Below are positions 1-5,128 of a stretch of 5,128 nt of DNA, in pieces (within the stretch, counting starts at the first letter, position 1; the number at the start of each line of letters is the position of its first letter). Position numbers and translations under genes: made by a program. The stretch is taken from the NCBI GenBank assembly GCA_947169835.1, contig CAMVRH010000077.1:1-5128 (forward strand), in the 5' to 3' direction. Under the pieces are notes generated by a model. The model did no database searches, was not told the DNA's origin, and saw only the letters and a program-made list of their open reading frames with translations. Origin of the DNA: an uncultured Lachnospira sp. (GTDB taxonomy: Bacteria > Bacillota > Clostridia > Lachnospirales > Lachnospiraceae).

Positions 1-484
1 TATCTGAATCTGGTGACACATCTCCTGTCAGTGTTCCATCCTCAGTCTCTTCATTGTACTGAACATAAACACCCTGTGCCTCCGAAAAATCAATTGGATC
101 TTCGCTTACCAAGCCACTTCCATATCCAGCTTTAGTTAAAAGATTAGATTCAAGCGATGATAGTTCTCCAAACATCCAGCAAGCACCAAAGTATTTCTGG
201 TCCTTAACAGATGTATATGGTGCCATATATGAAGAAGGAACCGAGCCTCTTTTTTTAGTTCTCTTAGGCTCTTTATAATCTTCATTTATAACTATTCTGC
301 TTCCACTTTTATCTCTAATATGAGTTCTGTGAAATTTCTCCACATCCTTCTTTAGTCCATCAACCACATTTTCAATTACATCAGCACGCGAAACAGCCTT
401 TGTATCAACTACAAAAGCATTTGTGCTAATCATTGAAATCGCTAGAGCGATAGCTATTACACATGATGTTATTCTTTTTTTCAT
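1..484 (-). CDS. Secreted C1 (papain-like) cysteine peptidase, N-terminal part
   Basis: This is the first 161 codons of a gene that continues beyond the left edge. Residues 1-30 form a signal peptide: MKKR, a hydrophobic stretch at about 8-25, then a possible cleavage near TKA (28-30), so the product should be exported. Residues 31-80 are a charged propeptide-like stretch. The peptidase domain then begins with VPSSYMAPYTSVKDQ, followed by FGACWMF. This matches the papain-family active-site entry. Gln96 fits the oxyanion-hole Gln and Cys102 the nucleophile, and the six-residue spacing equals papain Gln19 to Cys25. The following DFSEAQ (132-137) resembles the segment after the active-site helix in Clostridia C1 peptidases that often carry lectin-like or cell-wall modules. 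The catalytic His and Asn lie outside the window, so activity is not proven. The WMF in place of the usual WAF is a mild variation. The start is fixed by GGAGG about seven bases upstream. It is transcribed divergently from the oxidoreductase at 629. Confidence 0.85.
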   Translation of the reverse strand, partial: MKKRITSCVIAIALAISMISTNAFVVDTKAVSRADVIENVVDGLKKDVEKFHRTHIRDKSGSRIVINEDYKEPKRTKKRGSVPSSYMAPYTSVKDQKYFGACWMFGELSSLESNLLTKAGYGSGLVSEDPIDFSEAQGVYVQYNEETEDGTLTGDVSPDSD

Positions 485-491
485 AATATCC

Positions 492-496
492 CTCCG
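492..496 (-). promoter_or_regulatory. Ribosome binding site of the C1 peptidase gene
   Basis: On the minus strand, CGGAGG lies about seven bases before the ATG at 484. It is a near-consensus Shine-Dalgarno sequence and supports this start over the in-frame ATG at codon 18. Confidence 0.7.
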
Positions 497-504
497 AACA
501 ATTC

Positions 505-535
505 TGCCCTTTAATTATACTATAATTTGCCCTTT
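505..535. repeat. Direct repeat / palindrome / direct repeat element (possible operator)
   Basis: Two identical 8-bp copies of TGCCCTTT (505-512 and 528-535) exactly flank a perfect 15-bp palindrome, AATTATACTATAATT (513-527, centre C520). The repeats are 23 bp apart start to start, roughly two helical turns. The palindrome contains a TATAAT box on each strand. The element covers the presumed -10 region of the C1 peptidase gene, so a regulator binding here could control it. A looser inverted repeat, ATTCTGC (501-507) with GCAGAAT (545-551), surrounds it. The sequence is seen directly; the operator role is inference. Confidence 0.4.
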
Positions 536-542
536 ATTTATA
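514..542 (-). promoter_or_regulatory. Possible promoter of the C1 peptidase gene
   Basis: A perfect minus-strand TATAAT lies at 519-514. The hexamer 17 bp upstream, TATAAA (542-537), matches the -35 consensus at only three positions, so this would be an activator-dependent or weak promoter. Transcription would start near 507, leaving a leader of about 23 nt containing the GGAGG. Confidence 0.4.
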
Positions 543-561
543 GCGCAGAATAACTCTGTAA

Positions 562-590
562 TTGATATTAAAACAACACTTTGATATATT
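562..590 (+). promoter_or_regulatory. Promoter of the oxidoreductase gene
   Basis: TTGATA (562-567) and TATATT (585-590) are each one base from the housekeeping -35 and -10 consensus and are separated by exactly 17 bp. Transcription should start near 597, giving a leader of about 30 nt that carries GAGG at 618-621, seven bases before the ATG at 629. Confidence 0.6.
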
Positions 591-628
591 TAAAATGATA
601 ATTAAGTTCGGATAAAAGAGGTTAGAAA

Positions 629-1630
629 ATGAATTTTGGAATAATAGGCGCAGGAAATATAGCAAATACTTTTGCTACCACTCTCACTCAGATGAGTGAG
701 CCAACTGCTTATGCCATAGCATCTAGAAGTATGGAGAAAGCTGAAGAATTCAGAGACAGATACGGCATGGAAAAGGCATATGATTCTTACTCAGCTTTGG
801 TGAATGATCCAGATGTGGATGTGATTTATATCGCTACTCCTCACTCATTCCATTATGAGCAAGCAAAGATGTGTTTGGAAAACGGCAAGCACGTTCTAGT
901 GGAGAAAGCATTTTGCGCTAATGCGCCTCAGGCAAAGGAAATAATAGATTTAGCCGAGAGCAAAGGTTTGTTTTTGGGAGAGGCTATGTGGACTAGATTT
1001 ATGCCACTTGCAAAGAAGCTTCGTGAGTTGTTGGATGACGGTGTGATAGGCGATGTTATGTATATGACCGCTAACCTTAACTTTCCTATGATGCACAAAG
1101 AAAGGCTTATTAAAGCAGAGTTGGCAGGCGGAGCTTTACTAGATGTCGGAATCTACCCTCTAACTGCTGCTTCTCTTATTATGGGAGATAATATAAAAGA
1201 TATAAAAGCTACTGCTCTTTTAAATGACGAGAACATGGATTTAGTTGGACAGTACATCCTTACCTTTGACGAGGGAGGAATTGCATATCTAAACTCAGGA
1301 ATGTGCTTTGAGAGCGACGGAAACGCTGTTGTAATTGGAACGAATGGTTCTATTGTTATGGAGGGTGTAAACTTTATTAGAGGACTTAGAATTTTTGACG
1401 GGAACCATGATGAGGTAGATTATATTTCCTTTGAAGATGTCGAAAAGTATCCTTACAAAAACGGCGAGCAAATAACTGGCTATGAATACGAGGTACTTGG
1501 TTGCATCGATGCAATAAAAAAAGGACACACACAGTGTCCTGAAATTACTCATAAAGAAACTTTGTTTATGATGGAAACAATGGATGAGATAAGAAGGCAG
1601 ATGGGCGTTATTTACCCTTTTGAATCTTAA
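629..1630 (+). CDS. Gfo/Idh/MocA oxidoreductase, dihydrodiol-dehydrogenase-like
   Basis: This is a complete 333-residue cytoplasmic NAD(P)-dependent oxidoreductase, close to the usual 320-340 of the family. The N-terminal Rossmann fold has the dinucleotide-binding motif GAGNIA (7-12), and IATPH (68-72) at the end of a later strand. The catalytic-Lys segment reads VLVEKAF (89-95) with Lys93; the EKP motif is EKA here. GEAMWTRF (117-124), GGALLDVGIYPL (167-178, with Tyr176) and the C-terminal MGVIYP (325-330) resemble mammalian dimeric dihydrodiol dehydrogenase and its bacterial relatives, from memory of that family. It probably interconverts a hydroxyl and a keto group on a sugar, inositol or diol, but the substrate cannot be told from sequence. 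It appears monocistronic, with its own promoter. Its last 23 nt overlap the end of the convergent gene at 1608, and no intrinsic terminator is visible downstream on this strand. Confidence 0.9.
   Translation: MNFGIIGAGNIANTFATTLTQMSEPTAYAIASRSMEKAEEFRDRYGMEKAYDSYSALVNDPDVDVIYIATPHSFHYEQAKMCLENGKHVLVEKAFCANAPQAKEIIDLAESKGLFLGEAMWTRFMPLAKKLRELLDDGVIGDVMYMTANLNFPMMHKERLIKAELAGGALLDVGIYPLTAASLIMGDNIKDIKATALLNDENMDLVGQYILTFDEGGIAYLNSGMCFESDGNAVVIGTNGSIVMEGVNFIRGLRIFDGNHDEVDYISFEDVEKYPYKNGEQITGYEYEVLGCIDAIKKGHTQCPEITHKETLFMMETMDEIRRQMGVIYPFES
1513..1540 (-). terminator. Intrinsic terminator of the minus-strand operon, inside the oxidoreductase gene
   Basis: Read on the minus strand, AGGACAC (1540-1534), a five-base loop and GTGTCCT (1528-1522) form a perfect 7-bp stem with four G-C pairs. 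It is followed at once by six T (1521-1516) and then ATT. This is a standard Rho-independent terminator, placed 68 nt beyond the stop of the AlkD-like gene. On the plus strand the A-tract precedes the hairpin, so it should stop only minus-strand transcription. The same bases encode KKGHTQCP near residues 297-304 of the oxidoreductase. Confidence 0.65.
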
Positions 1631-2303
1631 GCGTTCTTAAATAATCCTTTTGTTCCTTAGTTATACGATAACTTTCAATAGACTTTTGGATTGCTTTGTT
1701 GTGAGTCCAAGAGTCTAATTTTTTGTCCTCAATAAATGGAATGATATCATCCCACTGCTTAGCCAAAGCTGTCGCAAAGTACCAAGCAATCATCATTTTT
1801 ACATAGTACTCATCTGAACGAACTCTAGCAACCAATCTTGGATACTTTAACTCAAAGGCATCGTCCAAGTAATGTTCCATAAGCATTCCGATTCCGAAAC
1901 GCTTAGTGTAAGTTAAATCTGATGCTATCCACTCTCTTATATGTTTGTACAAATCCTTTAGGTTTGTCTTAAATACTTTTGGTGAAAGTTGATCACATGT
2001 GGCCCAGTTATCGACATATGGCAAAAACTTTTCTACTTCTTCCACTGCCTTATCATAATCCTTCATGCCAGATACAATAAACGCGTGGAGCTGATTCATA
2101 TCAAAGTATTTGTGTGGAAGATTATTTAGAAATACATCTATATCTTCCCTCTTTGCCATTTGCTTCGCTAACTTCCTGGACGCAGGAGTTCTAACACCTA
2201 TAATAGTTTTCTCATCTACTGTAGGCATCAGTTTCTTGTGAAAATCACGATATTCTTTATCCTGGAGTTTAAATAACTCTTTTTCTATATCTTTAGTTAT
2301 CAT
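1608..2303 (-). CDS. AlkD-like DNA alkylation repair protein (HEAT-like glycosylase)
   Basis: This is a complete 231-residue, mostly helical cytoplasmic protein of the AlkD family. These are DNA glycosylases built from HEAT-like repeats that remove positively charged alkylated bases such as 3- and 7-methylpurines. The N-terminus has the family pattern FHKKLMPTVD...GVRTPASRKLAK (21-47). VDNWATCDQLSP (97-108) carries Trp100 and Asp104, corresponding by position to Bacillus cereus AlkD Trp109 and Asp113. Arg135 in KRFGIGM and Trp174 in IAWYFATALAKQWD are plausible equivalents of Arg148 and Trp187. The C-terminal WTHNKAIQKSIESYRI (199-214) is also typical. It is the last gene of the operon. Its ATG follows the upstream TAG after a single base, with AAGG (2314-2311) inside the upstream gene's end, so translation is probably coupled. 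It converges with and overlaps the oxidoreductase gene. The family call is firm; the exact lesion is inferred. Confidence 0.9.
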   Translation of the reverse strand: MITKDIEKELFKLQDKEYRDFHKKLMPTVDEKTIIGVRTPASRKLAKQMAKREDIDVFLNNLPHKYFDMNQLHAFIVSGMKDYDKAVEEVEKFLPYVDNWATCDQLSPKVFKTNLKDLYKHIREWIASDLTYTKRFGIGMLMEHYLDDAFELKYPRLVARVRSDEYYVKMMIAWYFATALAKQWDDIIPFIEDKKLDSWTHNKAIQKSIESYRITKEQKDYLRTLKIQKGK

Positions 2304-2304
2304 C

Positions 2305-2958
2305 CTATTTCCTTATTGAATCCATAGCTACTGGGAATTCGAAGTATGTTTCTGGATATGGTTCATTTTTCAAAGTAAAATGCCACCACTCAGTGTCTAT
2401 CGGCTCAAAACCACCGTCCACCATTAGTTTTTGTAGTATCATTCTATTCTCGTACTGCTCTTCAGTAATATCCTTGTAATCCGGATGAGAGATTTCGTCA
2501 AAGAAGTCGAAAGGACTTCCCATATCTAGTTCTTTGCCGGTGTCCATATCTACTAAAGTTAGATCTACAGTACTTCCTCTACTGTGCGTAGATTTAGATG
2601 CAATGTATCCAAGTTTAAACAAGTCGTGCTTATCAATGTCTGGGTAGAAAAATGTTTTCATCTTCTGGTCCAAATCTTCAATCTCCCAAAGTACAAAGTG
2701 CTTAACAGCCTTGGCAGGTCTGTAGGCATCAAAAATCTTCAAACGATAACCTTGCACGTTTGCTATATTAGCTACATCCTTTAAAGCCCTAGCCGCTTCC
2801 TTTGTTAGAAGCGCGATAGGCTCTTCGTAGCCGTCCACTCTCTCACCTACAAAGTTGTAAGTGGAAAAATATCTAATTTCTTGAATAATTCCTGGCACAT
2901 AGTCCGATAGTAAAACAAATCCCGAACTATCCATTGACATTTCTTTTTGAATATCCAT
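2305..2958 (-). CDS. VanX-type D-alanyl-D-alanine dipeptidase (peptidase M15D)
   Basis: This is a complete 217-residue zinc dipeptidase, slightly longer than VanX (about 202), with no signal peptide, so it is probably cytoplasmic. It should hydrolyse D-Ala-D-Ala or related dipeptides. All the VanX active-site elements are present. FDAYRP (76-81) has Arg80, matching VanX Arg71. STHSRGSTVDLTL (123-135) supplies zinc ligands His125 and Asp132 with the same spacing as VanX His116 and Asp123. EWWHF (190-194) supplies catalytic Glu190 and zinc ligand His193, matching Glu181 and His184. It is the middle gene of the operon. It starts 3 nt after the lipoprotein stop, with its AAGGA ribosome site formed by that gene's final Lys-Asp codons. 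Met7 and Met9 are possible later starts, but this site fits the first Met. No vanH, vanA, vanR or vanS lies in the window, so a dipeptide-salvage or wall-turnover role (as with DdpX) is likelier than glycopeptide resistance. Confidence 0.9.
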   Translation of the reverse strand: MDIQKEMSMDSSGFVLLSDYVPGIIQEIRYFSTYNFVGERVDGYEEPIALLTKEAARALKDVANIANVQGYRLKIFDAYRPAKAVKHFVLWEIEDLDQKMKTFFYPDIDKHDLFKLGYIASKSTHSRGSTVDLTLVDMDTGKELDMGSPFDFFDEISHPDYKDITEEQYENRMILQKLMVDGGFEPIDTEWWHFTLKNEPYPETYFEFPVAMDSIRK

Positions 2959-2961
2959 TTA

Positions 2962-4254
2962 TTAATCCTTCTTCAAGTTTGCGTAAGCTTCGCCCATCAA
3001 AAGATGTGGGTACTTACCATTTTTATCTGCCTTAGGAATAAAGTCAAAATCGGCTTTGTCTTGGAATACCATACAAATATCGCTTCCTCCAAATAGGAAG
3101 TATCCCATAGGTTCGCCCTTCTTAACTTCATCGCCCACTTTCAAATCTTTCTCCCAGTTACATGAACAAATCTGGCTCATTCCGATTGGAAGAATTGCAA
3201 CATAGCCGTATTCCTTTGTATCAATAACAACTAGGTCTCTAGTTTCAATCATTTGCCATCCAGGAACTTGATCTACCAAAACATACTTCTGGTTTTTCTT
3301 ATCCCAAACAGTGATTCCACCTGCTGCGTTTGTTCCCTTAATCTTCGTGAGCTCTACTATCTTTCCGCTAACAGGGAAATGATATCTATGATAATCATTT
3401 ACATCAAGGAATGTATGTGTGAAAGTTCCATTATTGAATCTATTTTTATACTTACTTTCTGGTCCGATTAAATCTGAAATCTTATCAAGCTTAGCCGCCT
3501 TAACAATTACACCGTCTTTGTCTTCGTCTTCAATCTTTCCGTTCTTATCTATATCCCACTCACCCTGCGGAGTAGAATCTGCCGGAGCTACTACTTCTGT
3601 ATCTGAAATCGGTCTAACTCTTGGACTAACTAACTTCCTTGAGAAGAAATCGTTGTAACTTGTCCAAATGTTTTTGTCAGCATACCAACCTTTGTCCATT
3701 CCAAATCTCTTGTCGGATTTCGCCAACTCATAATATTCATCATTCCAACTGTCTTTTGTTGAAAGGAATTTGCCCCACTCGTCAGCATACTCTTTACACC
3801 AACTCTTGATTGGTTCATGATACTGAAGTGTTGGGTAATAGTATCCTTTACCCTCAAGCTCTTTAAGTGGCTGATCCACCAAGAACCAGAAATAATCTAC
3901 CGACTGATCTATATGCTCATATAATTTATCACTCTTTTTGCCAGGAATTACATTCCATGGTTCGCAAGTAGCTGCCCAATCCGTGAACTCATATAATTCA
4001 TCTAGGCTTTGCGCTGGATTTGTGCTTTTATCTGGATTAACCTTCTTGGCCTTCGCCAAAGACTTTTCCATCAGTTTCTTTAACTTAGGATCTTTGTCGA
4101 GCAGTTTTTGTAAGTCTTTAGTCATCTTACTATGCTCTGATTTCTTTGTTTCTACCTGCGCAGTAGTCTGCTTGTTGTCAGTGCTTGTGCCGCAACCAAC
4201 AACCAAAGTTGCTGACATAGCAACAGCTAAAAAAAGTGCTAATATTCTTTTCAT
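2962..4254 (-). CDS. Lipoprotein with phosphatidylserine-decarboxylase-family (PsiD-like) domain
   Basis: This 430-residue protein starts with a lipoprotein signal peptide: MKR, a hydrophobic core, and lipobox VVGC with Cys21. It should be anchored outside the membrane. Residues 22-82 form a Lys/Asp-rich linker. About 84-190 resembles the N-terminal PSDC-type domain of fungal-like members (EWGKFLSTKDSWN, 159-171). The PSD domain covers about 198-426, with YNDFFSRKL (200-208), APADS (Asp226), DVNDYHRYHFPVSG (284-297; catalytic-type His292) and FLFGGSD (386-392). Self-cleavage before Ser391 would give a pyruvoyl alpha chain of 40 residues. Layout and motifs recall Psilocybe PsiD, a tryptophan decarboxylase, more than bacterial Psd. 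An acidic EF-hand-like loop lies at 234-245. GGAGG sits nine bases before the ATG. It leads a three-gene operon. Family and export are well supported. The substrate (phospholipid or free amino acid) is unknown. Confidence 0.85.
   Translation of the reverse strand: MKRILALFLAVAMSATLVVGCGTSTDNKQTTAQVETKKSEHSKMTKDLQKLLDKDPKLKKLMEKSLAKAKKVNPDKSTNPAQSLDELYEFTDWAATCEPWNVIPGKKSDKLYEHIDQSVDYFWFLVDQPLKELEGKGYYYPTLQYHEPIKSWCKEYADEWGKFLSTKDSWNDEYYELAKSDKRFGMDKGWYADKNIWTSYNDFFSRKLVSPRVRPISDTEVVAPADSTPQGEWDIDKNGKIEDEDKDGVIVKAAKLDKISDLIGPESKYKNRFNNGTFTHTFLDVNDYHRYHFPVSGKIVELTKIKGTNAAGGITVWDKKNQKYVLVDQVPGWQMIETRDLVVIDTKEYGYVAILPIGMSQICSCNWEKDLKVGDEVKKGEPMGYFLFGGSDICMVFQDKADFDFIPKADKNGKYPHLLMGEAYANLKKD
3520..3555 (-). 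other. EF-hand-like calcium-binding loop within the decarboxylase domain
   Basis: These 36 bases encode residues 234-245, DIDKNGKIEDED. They fit the 12-residue EF-hand loop pattern with Asp at 1 and 3, Asn at 5, Gly at 6, Ile at 8 and Asp at 12. The loop follows directly after the conserved PAD segment. There is only one copy and no obvious flanking EF helices, so it may be a dockerin-like or isolated calcium loop. Calcium binding is inferred from the pattern alone. Confidence 0.5.
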
Positions 4255-4263
4255 TTTTATTAT

Positions 4264-4268
4264 CCTCC
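4264..4268 (-). promoter_or_regulatory. Ribosome binding site of the lipoprotein gene
   Basis: Minus-strand GGAGG lies nine bases before the ATG at 4254 and fixes this start, immediately ahead of the signal peptide. Confidence 0.7.
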
Positions 4269-4287
4269 GTTCAAATCCACTAGTATT

Positions 4288-4316
4288 ATTTTATCTTTTT
4301 TTAAGCCCTTAGTCTA
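4288..4316 (-). promoter_or_regulatory. Probable promoter of the lipoprotein-dipeptidase-glycosylase operon
   Basis: On the minus strand TAGACT (4316-4311, four of six -35 matches) is 17 bp from TAAAAT (4293-4288, five of six -10 matches). Transcription would begin near 4281 with a leader of about 27 nt. No second promoter is evident in the 3-nt and 1-nt gaps downstream, so the three genes should share one transcript. Confidence 0.45.
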
Positions 4317-4331
4317 TAATTATTATCACTT

Positions 4332-4361
4332 TTGAAGGAAGATTTGTGGTATTATTATAAT
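4332..4361 (+). promoter_or_regulatory. Probable promoter of the unknown exported protein gene
   Basis: TTGAAG (4332-4337, four of six -35 matches) lies 18 bp before a perfect TATAAT (4356-4361). Transcription would start near 4368, leaving a leader of about 47 nt. Its -35 box is 15 bp from the -35 box of the oppositely directed operon promoter, so the two are back to back. Confidence 0.5.
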
Positions 4362-4403
4362 AGAGTATAAAAATATTGTTTTGGACGGATTTAGGAACAA
4401 TAA

Positions 4404-4410
4404 AGGAGGA
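4404..4410 (+). promoter_or_regulatory. Ribosome binding site of the unknown exported protein gene
   Basis: AGGAGGA ends just before GAAT and the ATG at 4415. It is a full-strength Shine-Dalgarno sequence and makes this start convincing. Confidence 0.75.
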
Positions 4411-4414
4411 GAAT

Positions 4415-5128
4415 ATGAAGAAGTTTAGAATTATCACAAGTATAGTTCTATCTATTGCGTTGCTTGCAGGTTTGGTTTCAACTTTTGCTGCTCCTTGCAC
4501 TAACGTATATGCAAAGTCCAGAGGACAAACTAGTGAATACACAAGCATAAATGAATATGTGGACGAATTCTTTGAAAAAGATTTATATGTAGATACAAAT
4601 AAGTATCCTTCCGAACTAGAGGATATTTATAATCATGTGACTGATTTTATAACCAAAAACTACTCTTCTTTGAATAAGAAAAAAATTCAAGAAGAACTAG
4701 ATTACCTCAAAGGCGCACTTAGAGTTTTTGTCATACTACAGCTTGATAAAACATTGCATCTCCAAAAACTCAGAAAGAGAATAGAAACATTTATTGAAAC
4801 GGTTGAAACAGCTTTAGCGGCTCAATCGTTCAAAGAAAACGTTGAACAATTAGTAGATAACTTTAATGTTGCCAAGAAAGAATCCAAACGAGTCTTTGAA
4901 GTTTTCAAAAATCAGATTAAAGGCAAAAAGGTTTTAGAACTAGCTGAATACTTCTTGTCTCGCAAAACACAAGGTGCAATTGTTCACCACATACTAAATA
5001 TTGATGGCATCTTATTTAAGAATGTAGACATTGATGCGTTTGTACCAGAAGTGTTTGCTAATAAGAAGACTAAGCAAGTTACGGATAAAATAAAATATGT
5101 TGCAGATATTGGCGTTACATATAATAAG
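4415..5128 (+). CDS. Exported protein of unknown function, N-terminal part
   Basis: An open frame of 238 codons runs to the right edge without a stop, so it is incomplete. Residues 1-33 are a clear signal peptide: MKKFR, a hydrophobic core at about 6-26, and likely cleavage after VYA (31-33). Cys28 is not in a good lipobox, so a lipoprotein is unlikely. The mature part seen so far is rich in Lys, Glu and hydrophobic residues and looks largely alpha-helical. For example, residues 85-175 have amphipathic spacing with few Gly or Pro. I recognise no catalytic motif, repeat or wall anchor in it. A helical surface or secreted protein is all that can be said. Coding reality rests on the strong ribosome site, the promoter, the signal peptide and the long uninterrupted frame. 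It is transcribed divergently from the lipoprotein operon. Confidence 0.8.
   Translation, partial: MKKFRIITSIVLSIALLAGLVSTFAAPCTNVYAKSRGQTSEYTSINEYVDEFFEKDLYVDTNKYPSELEDIYNHVTDFITKNYSSLNKKKIQEELDYLKGALRVFVILQLDKTLHLQKLRKRIETFIETVETALAAQSFKENVEQLVDNFNVAKKESKRVFEVFKNQIKGKKVLELAEYFLSRKTQGAIVHHILNIDGILFKNVDIDAFVPEVFANKKTKQVTDKIKYVADIGVTYNK

Noticed and set aside
505..535. Target-site duplication of a tiny mobile element
   Set aside because: The 8-bp repeats enclose only 15 bp, far too little for any known element, and the position over a -10 box fits an operator better.
1295..1552. 85-codon minus-strand open frame inside the oxidoreductase gene
   Set aside because: It lies fully opposite a well-supported enzyme gene, contains the predicted terminator and shows no recognisable protein features.
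1627..1640. TTAAG-CGTT-CTTAA hairpin just after the oxidoreductase stop
   Set aside because: The stem is only 5 bp, AT-rich and not followed by a T-tract, so it is too weak to call a terminator.
3253..3658. Two short plus-strand frames opposite the PSD domain (72 and 79 codons)
   Set aside because: They are antisense to conserved catalytic motifs of the decarboxylase-like protein and overlap each other in different frames.
3630..3857. 75-codon minus-strand frame within the lipoprotein gene
   Set aside because: It is an out-of-frame shadow on the same strand as a gene with clear domain matches across this stretch.
3938..4312. 124-codon plus-strand open frame opposite the lipoprotein gene start
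   Set aside because: It is antisense to the signal peptide and Lys-rich linker. Its Ser/Phe/Leu-rich product is what the reverse of Lys/Asp-rich codons gives, and it lacks a ribosome site.
4309..4548. 79-codon minus-strand open frame across the divergent region
   Set aside because: It is antisense to the strong promoter, ribosome site and signal peptide of the exported protein gene, and it has no plausible ribosome site or domain.

Overview
The window is AT-rich DNA from what looks like a low-GC Gram-positive anaerobe (Bacillota, probably Clostridia). This is inferred from strong GGAGG-type ribosome binding sites, Lys-rich Gram-positive signal peptides, a lipobox lipoprotein and Clostridia-like protein families. 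I cannot name the genus. No tRNA, rRNA, CRISPR array, transposase or integrase was seen. Nothing marks the region as mobile.

Layout: (1) Positions 1-484, minus strand, hold the N-terminal 161 residues of an exported papain-family (C1) cysteine peptidase that runs off the left edge. (2) Positions 485-628 are a divergent promoter region, with a short direct-repeat/palindrome/direct-repeat element on the peptidase side. (3) Positions 629-1630, plus strand, encode a complete Gfo/Idh/MocA oxidoreductase of the dihydrodiol-dehydrogenase-like type. (4) Positions 1608-4254, minus strand, are a very tightly packed three-gene operon. In transcription order it encodes a lipoprotein carrying a phosphatidylserine-decarboxylase-family (PsiD-like) pyruvoyl enzyme domain, a VanX-type D-Ala-D-Ala dipeptidase, and an AlkD-like DNA glycosylase. 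The gaps are 3 nt and 1 nt. (5) Positions 4255-4414 are a second divergent promoter region. (6) Positions 4415-5128, plus strand, begin an unrecognised exported protein that runs off the right edge.

The oxidoreductase and the operon converge tail to tail and overlap by 23 nt. The best intrinsic terminator for the operon lies inside the oxidoreductase coding region on the opposite strand, so the two 3' ends should produce complementary RNA.

Three of the six proteins (the peptidase, the decarboxylase-like lipoprotein and the unknown) carry export signals, so much of the region concerns the cell surface or medium. The most unusual item is the decarboxylase-like protein. Canonical bacterial phosphatidylserine decarboxylases work on the cytoplasmic face of the membrane, whereas this one has a lipoprotein signal that should place it outside. 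It also has the fungal/PsiD-like two-domain layout and an EF-hand-like acidic loop. Its substrate cannot be told from sequence. I see no clear pathway linking the three operon products.
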